64,000 bases of DNA from Daphnia carinata (Eukaryota > Arthropoda > Branchiopoda > Diplostraca > Daphniidae). Positions within the stretch are counted from its first letter, which is position 1. Every line of letters begins with the position of its first letter. Positions 57,305-64,000 of the stretch are shown here, in pieces. Where the stretch lies: contig NC_081331.1 in the NCBI RefSeq assembly GCF_022539665.2, positions 6,727,534 to 6,791,533 of the forward strand, read 5' to 3'. The position numbers were made by a program, and so were the translations under genes. Under the pieces are notes generated by a model. It was not told the DNA's origin, searched no databases, and saw only the letters and a list, made by a program, of their open reading frames with translations.

Positions 57305-60300
57305 AGACGTCAGTGCTAAGCAAAGACTCGATCCACCAATGTGTTTTACGTTTGAAGGTATACGCATGTACGGCTGCGCAACAACAGCAGGGAGGGAAAG
57401 CTTTCGCGGATGCAGTTTGAGGTTGTTTATAGGCACCGGAATTTCCGCCCCTTTTTCTTTTCTTATAGCCGCTGTGATCGAACAACACCGGCTTCCGAAA
57501 GAGTTTAGGCCCTGGCTTCTATACGCTTTAGAGTTTTTAATTACAAGATTAGTACCGACTGGCTGTTTCATCGATTGTTTCAATTGAGGGATATAGGGGT
57601 GAAGGGTAATACTAACAATCTGTCAGAAGTGATTAATAACAAGCCCGATCGTTAAAGTTGAAGGTTTACGCAGGTAATAACTCGAATGAATTCTCCGTGC
57701 ATGTCGATCAACTGTCGGCTGTTTATTTTCCCTCTTACATCGGAAACCAGTACTTGGATATTAAAAACACTAAACCTTTTTATGTGAAAATAGATAGAGA
57801 CCAACATTTGTAAACGGCACGTACTTGCTGATGAGACTACATGTAATCCATTGTGGAAACTAGAATGTAAAAACCTTGTTATGGAGTTACATTTGATCAC
57901 ATTCGATGGCGATACACCTACTAACTGGTGAGTTTCGAACAATTTTTTGAGGATAAAAAGGAAAACAAAATTCACTGGAGCGGCGAGAAATTGTTTGAAG
58001 TGTTCCTGGTATTAAATCGAACAGTCAACGGCATAATGAACAATAAAGAAAGAAAATGGATGGAAAGGCGAACCAGAAAACGGGGCGTTTACATTGCATA
58101 TAAAATCCATAAGTATTCAGGTAAATTCAATAACGCGGTCACACAAAGAAGAAAAAAAACACATTTTGGGGAATTTTTCTTCTTCCCACCTTAAGCAATG
58201 TTTACTTAGCTTCCACAACCGCCCTTTATCTAATGCTTCGTTATTAAGATCAAGAATAAAATTGATTGGAAGTTTTGAGGTTTTTTGTTTCGTTTGCCTC
58301 CTTTTTCTTTTTTTATTCCTCGTCTCTTGTTGTTCTGCGTCACTTAAACGGAACGACGGTGCGACCTTCCGCACGCGCAATAATACGTTTAAATATAGTG
58401 CAGCAGACAGGGTGGAAGCGAAGAGGAGGTGCGGCGTGTTATCAACGAATGAAATACAGCGGATTGGCCTGTCAGCCGACTGAATTTTATTTGACAGTGT
58501 TTTTTATGTGTATTTTTTCGAGACTTGTATACAACCACCGAAACTTAATGGCGTACCCAAACAGGAAGGACTATATACGTACAGACCCTATTAGATCGAC
58601 GCAACTCATCGAGAGTGTGGATCTCGGGGGCGTGTCCGGCACATCTAAACAGCTCCCATCGCCCCTTCTGTCTTTCTCCGACAGGAACCAAAACAAAAAA
58701 TGGATAGAGGAAAAAAAAAAAATAGCATTAAATTTATTTGAAAAAAAAGGAGGGAAGGAGCGTGTAACTTATTAAAGCGTAGCCTCCGTTGGGCTGCCTG
58801 TGAAATCCACGTCGCCCGACAGACTTGAATCTATACTGGCGTTACACTATTAACAAGCTTGGTTGGGGAAAAAAAAAAATAAAACAAAAGAAGGACATAC
58901 CCGCTTGTAATATATATTTAAAGAAAAAAAAAGGTGATAGTCATGTTGATGATGCTCGTCTTTCATTTCAAAGTGAATCCTTAAAAAAAAAAAGATGTAC
59001 AGACAGTGAGCCGTTATTGCTTGCACAGCCAGCCGGAAGTAATTACAGAAGCTTTCGAGCAATTAAAAATTAAGACGAAAAAAAAAGGGAGAAATATAGA
59101 AAAGGAAATTAAAAAATAACAATGATAATAAAAACTCGTAAAAAGAAGAAACAAAGGTTGATATTTCAAGACATGTATATAGACAAACAAAAAGATTTGC
59201 GCTGTTATAATGTAATGTGTGGCGTGACATATCCTGTTTTGATGAAACTTAATGGTTTTCTCTGCGTTATTGTTTCGGTGGGCCTATTGTCGTGGGAAGA
59301 GTGGATGGTTTTCGTACGTGTACAATCATACCAGCGTGACGTCACGATGATGAACGATACGGGGCAGGCCGTATCGTCATCGCGTGTCGCATTGACATTC
59401 TTATTTTTTTTTCTTTTCCTTTTTTCTTTTTCTTTCCTATGTCTGCGGGACAAACGACTATCCTATCGTCCACAATCAGCCCGTTTCATCATTGGTCTTT
59501 TTTCTTTCCTCTCTCACTCTCCTTTTGCCCGCCATCAGCAAGAAGAAAAAGAGGGGCCTATAACCACCGCCCGCTGGGCAGCTCGAACTCCGGCTGACTT
59601 GTCACACTTTTTCGAAAATGGTCATCGGGAGGGGGTATATATATGTATACATCAACGTGTGTATATATGAGGGCTATGTGGTCAACAAAAAGGAAATATA
59701 ATGTATACATACAGAGTATTATATCTTCTGCTTTTAAAAAACCAAAATAAAATATTTTTTTTTTAATGTTTTAAAAGAAAAAAATAGCGAGAAAAAAAAA
59801 TTATAATGGAACCATCGATGGTCTAGGGAGCTCCTCCTGCTGATCTAACCTCTGACCCAGGGTCTCCATCTACGAATAACAACAGCTGCTGCTTTTGCTG
59901 CAAACATCCCTATATGCAAATGAGTGTTCAGAGCACCTCTGCTGGTATACAGGCAAAGAATAGACTACACATAGGTATAGAACAACGATTGTGGGGGCGT
60001 TTTCATTCTTGACCTCCCGTGCCGACTGTTGGCTGCTGTTGGGGTTTTTGAAATTTTTTGGTGGTCCACTAGCTACTCCCATCACACATAATCCCCCCTT
60101 CATATTTCTGTTCCCATGTCTGAATGCACATATATACTATATGTATACGCTATAGGTTGGTGTATTTTTCCTCATCAGCCTTGTGACACTATCCAAAGTT
60201 TTGCGCTGGCCCCCTTTTTCAAATGGCAGGAACCCATGCTGGACCCTGCTGGTGCCCGGCAATTTGTTATTTGATGGCTAACTTTGATACTGCTCTCGTA

Positions 60301-63300
60301 TATGTACATACATAAGCGCCTTGTTGGGGGGGTGGTGACTCGACACATGTGAGACTGCGTGTTTCTCTGTGTTGAACCCAAAGCATCACGACAGGGCAGC
60401 TCATTCCGTCCCCAACAATTTCCATTTTGTCCTACCAGCACCTTTTTTTTTTTCTTTTCCTTCTTCTTCTTGAATTTGCTGCCCTGCTGGACGGTATAGG
60501 AAAAACATAAGGCAGGGGTATGTATCGACAGAGAGCGCTGGGAGGACCAGTAACTGCATGAGGCTGATTGCTACCGAGATTGCAGGCGACATTCCACTGC
60601 ATCATGAATAGCTTATAGGTTTATCGACCAGCAGATGCTTTTCCTGTGTTTGTGTCTATGTTTTGTGTACATGTGAGCGAGCCAGTGATTTGTAGTGTGG
60701 TTCGTATAGACTGAAGAAAAAAATGAACAGAGCTTGTTGCCTTGTACGACCACATAACAATGACAGCGACACTTTTTTGCCTTATTGTTTGTTGGAGAAG
60801 AAAAAAAATGTATTTTAAACATTTCGATAAATCTTTTGGCTTTTGCTGTGTCGTTTTATTTGATTTTTTTTTTCTAATATGTCCCGCGATGGATTATATG
60901 GCAGCAGCAGGCGAATAATCAAACGGTTCTTCAAATAAAACGTCTAAGGTTTTTTTTTGGAATAATAACCACATCTCCCTATCCGGAATTTTAAATGTAA
61001 AAAAATACAGACAACGATGACAATCGAAATTGGCGAAACTTTCAAATCAAGATTCGATTTTTGCTCATGTGGATGAAAAAGAAGAAGGATGTCTTCGACG
61101 ATGGCAACGAATAAAAACTTGAAATCAAATCATTCGCCATAAAACATTCGATTCTTGCTTTTTTTTTTTTTAAAGGGGAAAAGAAGCAAATAAATATGAC
61201 GAGATTTTGTGAAAATTCATTTCACGTTCCCTAAAACTAAAGGTAAAATAAATAAAAGGAGATAGCTAACTCAACTGCCATATCCAAGTCACACATAAGA
61301 TGACAAACGAGCAGCGCGTGATGAAGGTTCACCATTCGTGGTCGCAAGCTACGTAACAGCCAGCGCACGCTCTCGTCCGAAATGCAAGAGATAAGCCAAA
61401 AAAATAAAACAAAACAAAATAAAAAAAAAAGAAAAGGGCAAAAGAAAAAGTGTAAAAAATGACACGAAGAAACGTGAAAATGCTAATGGCCGTCAAGTGA
61501 TAGCCATCAAACATGCTCAGTGTCCGTCTGAATGTATTATCGCTTTCAAACTGACAGAAGAAATGATAATACATGCCCATAACGCTGCACACAGTATATA
61601 CTGTATATATACATATAATCATACATTGTAGTCTATAATAACAGATAGATGAAGATGGAGAGAGAGAAAAAGTGTACGAATAATATCACTTGGGTGGTAT
61701 AGGCTATCCACCGAAGGCAAAGAAAAAAAGGGACGTATGTATTTCGTATTATAAATCAGCTCTCTCTCTCTCTCTCTTTCTTTATGTAAAGCTAAGAGGG
61801 AAAAGTATTTTTTTTTTTTTGCCAATTGTTTGTGACTTGTCTGTGGGTTCAGGAGCAGCAGGAACGAAGGGGGGCAGACCCCTCAGCTGGATATGTCACA
61901 AGGTGCGGTTGGTGATCAGCCCACCGTGACAACCCAATGAAGTCAACGTCACTCTCACCTCCCTTATTTTTTTTTTTTTTCTCTTCTTGCTCCTTTTTTT
62001 TTATCATGTTGTTTTTTTACCCTGCTGTGTTTTGTCCCTCCTGGTTGGTTGCTGCTGCATGTCGAGTAGATATCGTTTTCTTATCTCTTTATTTCCATCC
62101 CAACACATAACAGTAGGGGGTCAAATGCTGGCTGATTTTTCTTTTCTCTTATTCTTTTTCTTTCCCCTCTATTGAGTGGTGTATAATATTATATTTTCAT
62201 TCTTCCAAATCTCTGCCTTCTGTCTCGTTTAAAATGGCATTTTTTTTTCTTCTTTGGTTAAATACGTAGGAAAAAAAGAGAAGGCCACGATTGTTATTAC
62301 AAACTTTTTTTTTCCCTTCGGTATGGGGGGTGAGATTGTGTTCGTCAGTGACTGTGTAAAATCTACCAAGTGGACATGGTCGATGGAGCTCAGCAGGGAA
62401 ATTGACCAGTTGCTTTGATACAGTCCATATGTCTACATCTAGTAGGCACGATGATGCGCTACATACAAACACTATACTAACTTTGCGGTATATAATATAA
62501 CGCGCTTTGGTGTATATACAGTGCATCTGCAGAAATCGCATTGTATATAGCCTGTCCATTATTACACTTCTTTTTAGAAATGGCTCCCCCTTTTTTCTTA
62601 TTATATTGTATTCTTATATAACAAACTGTGAGATTAGCCAATTACTTTTTGGGGGGGGGGGGTTATTTTCAGGAAAAAAAAAGGGGGGCGCCAGCTTGTC
62701 CAGAAGTCTTTTCAGTATCATCAAATGTCTGTGTTGCTTTATTTATACTCGACCGGTGTAACAGGCAGCAGTAAATAGGCCTATACTGATGTTTAGTTTC
62801 TATGTATATACGGTGGTCTGTAGTATACGTAGTGTAATAGACACCGATAGAAATGTTTTGTTTGGGGTATTTTCCTCTCTTTTTACGTAATAATAGAGGA
62901 TGTTTCTCAAGGGGATGAAGGCTTTAGGAGGTGGTCTATTCTTTGGCTCGTATAGCCGAGGGTGGTCTACCTTTTTATTTCTCATCTGCCTTTTTTCTTT
63001 TCTATCTGTTTCTTCGTTTAACCTTAAACGCATGCAGCTCTTCGCGGTTTTTTTTTCTTCATTAGTCTGTTGGTAAACGGTATAACTGTCTATGCGGGGT
63101 ATACCGTCTATTAGGCTTCTCTGCAAACTCGGCAGAGACGTAATACGCTTGTAGAAAAGCAGAAGATTGTGGTTTAAAAAAAAACATCAGAAAAAGATGG
63201 GCAGATGTTAGGCCGTGTCGACTTGACCCTTTTTAGCGCACGGCATCACGTCGGCTCCGGTCGTGAAGAAGCGAACTAAAAAAAAAAAAACATTTAAAAA

Positions 63301-64000
63301 GGCGCGAAATTACTTGGCTTCACTTTAAACAATACACTGAAACTGAGAGATTTATTGTCTTTCTTGCTTCAATACGTTGTTTTACAAAGTGAAACCGAAT
63401 CCGGCAGTCAATTATAAAACTCCCCCCCCCGCACAATCGAGATCCCCCTGTGGTGACGGAAAGCGGCCGAATTTTCTTGTATCTCACGCCCTTTAAAAAA
63501 TTCCATTTGCCAGTTGCCGTATTATTGCAGAGAAGTTACGAAACTTTCCCATATGAGTTGTCTATAATATATAGATTGGATCATGAAAAGTCAGCCATTT
63601 TCGCTCTTGCCAATGACATTTCTGAGGCCAGATGGTGTCCGCGCTCACACATTTCCTTGTCAAAAAAAGGGGGCCTACAAACGGGAGGAACTCAAAAGTT
63701 CTTTGCTATAAACACGACGCACACAGAAGTGTACACAGTTCTTGTTACGATCCAGTCAGCAGGACAGAAGGTGACGTCCCGAGAGAATCAAAGAGAGATC
63801 GGTTTGGACTTGACCGAGTTTTTCTATAGGCCTATACGATATATGGGGATGTAATGGTACGTGCATGTAACTTCGTTTTTCCTAGTTTCAATGACAAGGG
63901 CCCACACTCCATTCATCAGCATCAGCTGGTCGTGTGCGACAGTTGACAGGACCAGACGTTTGCAACAACTGCGCTGTAACACCGTGCCATACATAAATGG

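Larger units (their letters stand above)
54630..64000. other. About 9.4 kb without supportable genes
   Basis: Apart from the foldback element, this stretch holds long A/T homopolymers, a (GT)11 run at 57,283-57,304 and short CT and GA runs. No open frame resembles a protein family, and none shows a plausible exon chain. The overlapping frames at 56,369-56,711 on opposite strands are moderately complex but unrecognised. The region could be intergenic, an intron, or a long UTR of a gene past the right edge. Confidence 0.4.

Noticed and set aside
59122-59670. 182-codon plus-strand frame
   Set aside because: Lys-rich start and poly-Phe middle come from homopolymers; no recognisable domain and no supporting splice sites.
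1-64000. CRISPR arrays, bacterial operons, insertion sequences, rRNA genes, known microRNAs
   Set aside because: None was seen when reading both strands; the microRNA check was limited to familiar mature sequences recalled by eye, so absence is not proven.

Overview
The window reads as nuclear DNA of an arthropod, most likely a small branchiopod crustacean of the Daphnia type. That assignment is an inference. It rests on very compact multi-exon genes with many introns of 50-100 bases, protein sequences typical of arthropods or generic animals, and AT-rich intergenic DNA full of homopolymers and dinucleotide repeats. No bacterial, organellar or viral gene was recognised. All multi-exon models below were built by hand from splice sites, reading phase and family similarity.

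Left part (1-10.7 kb). The 5' two-thirds of a phospholipase C-beta gene lies on the minus strand and runs off the left edge. It is followed by two complete plus-strand genes for endoplasmic-reticulum proteins: the EGF-domain O-GlcNAc transferase EOGT and the ER co-chaperone DNAJB11. A tRNA-Leu(UAG) lies on the minus strand at 10.6 kb.

Middle (10.7-37.4 kb). A sparse region is dominated by one gene, an RZ-type regulator of G-protein signalling (Drosophila Dhit; vertebrate RGS17/19/20) with a cysteine-string palmitoylation motif. Its four coding exons spread over 6.5 kb and are preceded by about 13 kb without convincing coding sequence, probably 5' untranslated exons and a long intron. PLC-beta is the effector of Gq-type G proteins and RGS-RZ proteins shut off G-alpha subunits, so two G-protein signalling genes share the window, although nothing shows that they are co-regulated.

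Right-centre (37.4-54.7 kb). This part is gene-dense: the Rieske iron-sulfur protein of respiratory complex III; a 601-residue secreted, charged, low-complexity protein with eight tandem 8-residue repeats; a 94-residue secreted peptide precursor; a TFPT/INO80F-like chromatin protein; a type-1 cystatin whose only coding intron appears to be GC-AG; and a BIN3-type BAR protein. Interspersed are three small secreted Gly/Tyr-rich proteins (A, B, C) that share a 15-base first coding exon, intron phases, a core motif and TATA-type promoters. This small family is the best candidate for something undescribed.

Right end (54.7-64 kb). No gene could be supported. The region holds a roughly 770-base foldback element (54,983-55,751), microsatellites and homopolymers, and may be an intron or long UTR of a gene beyond the right edge.
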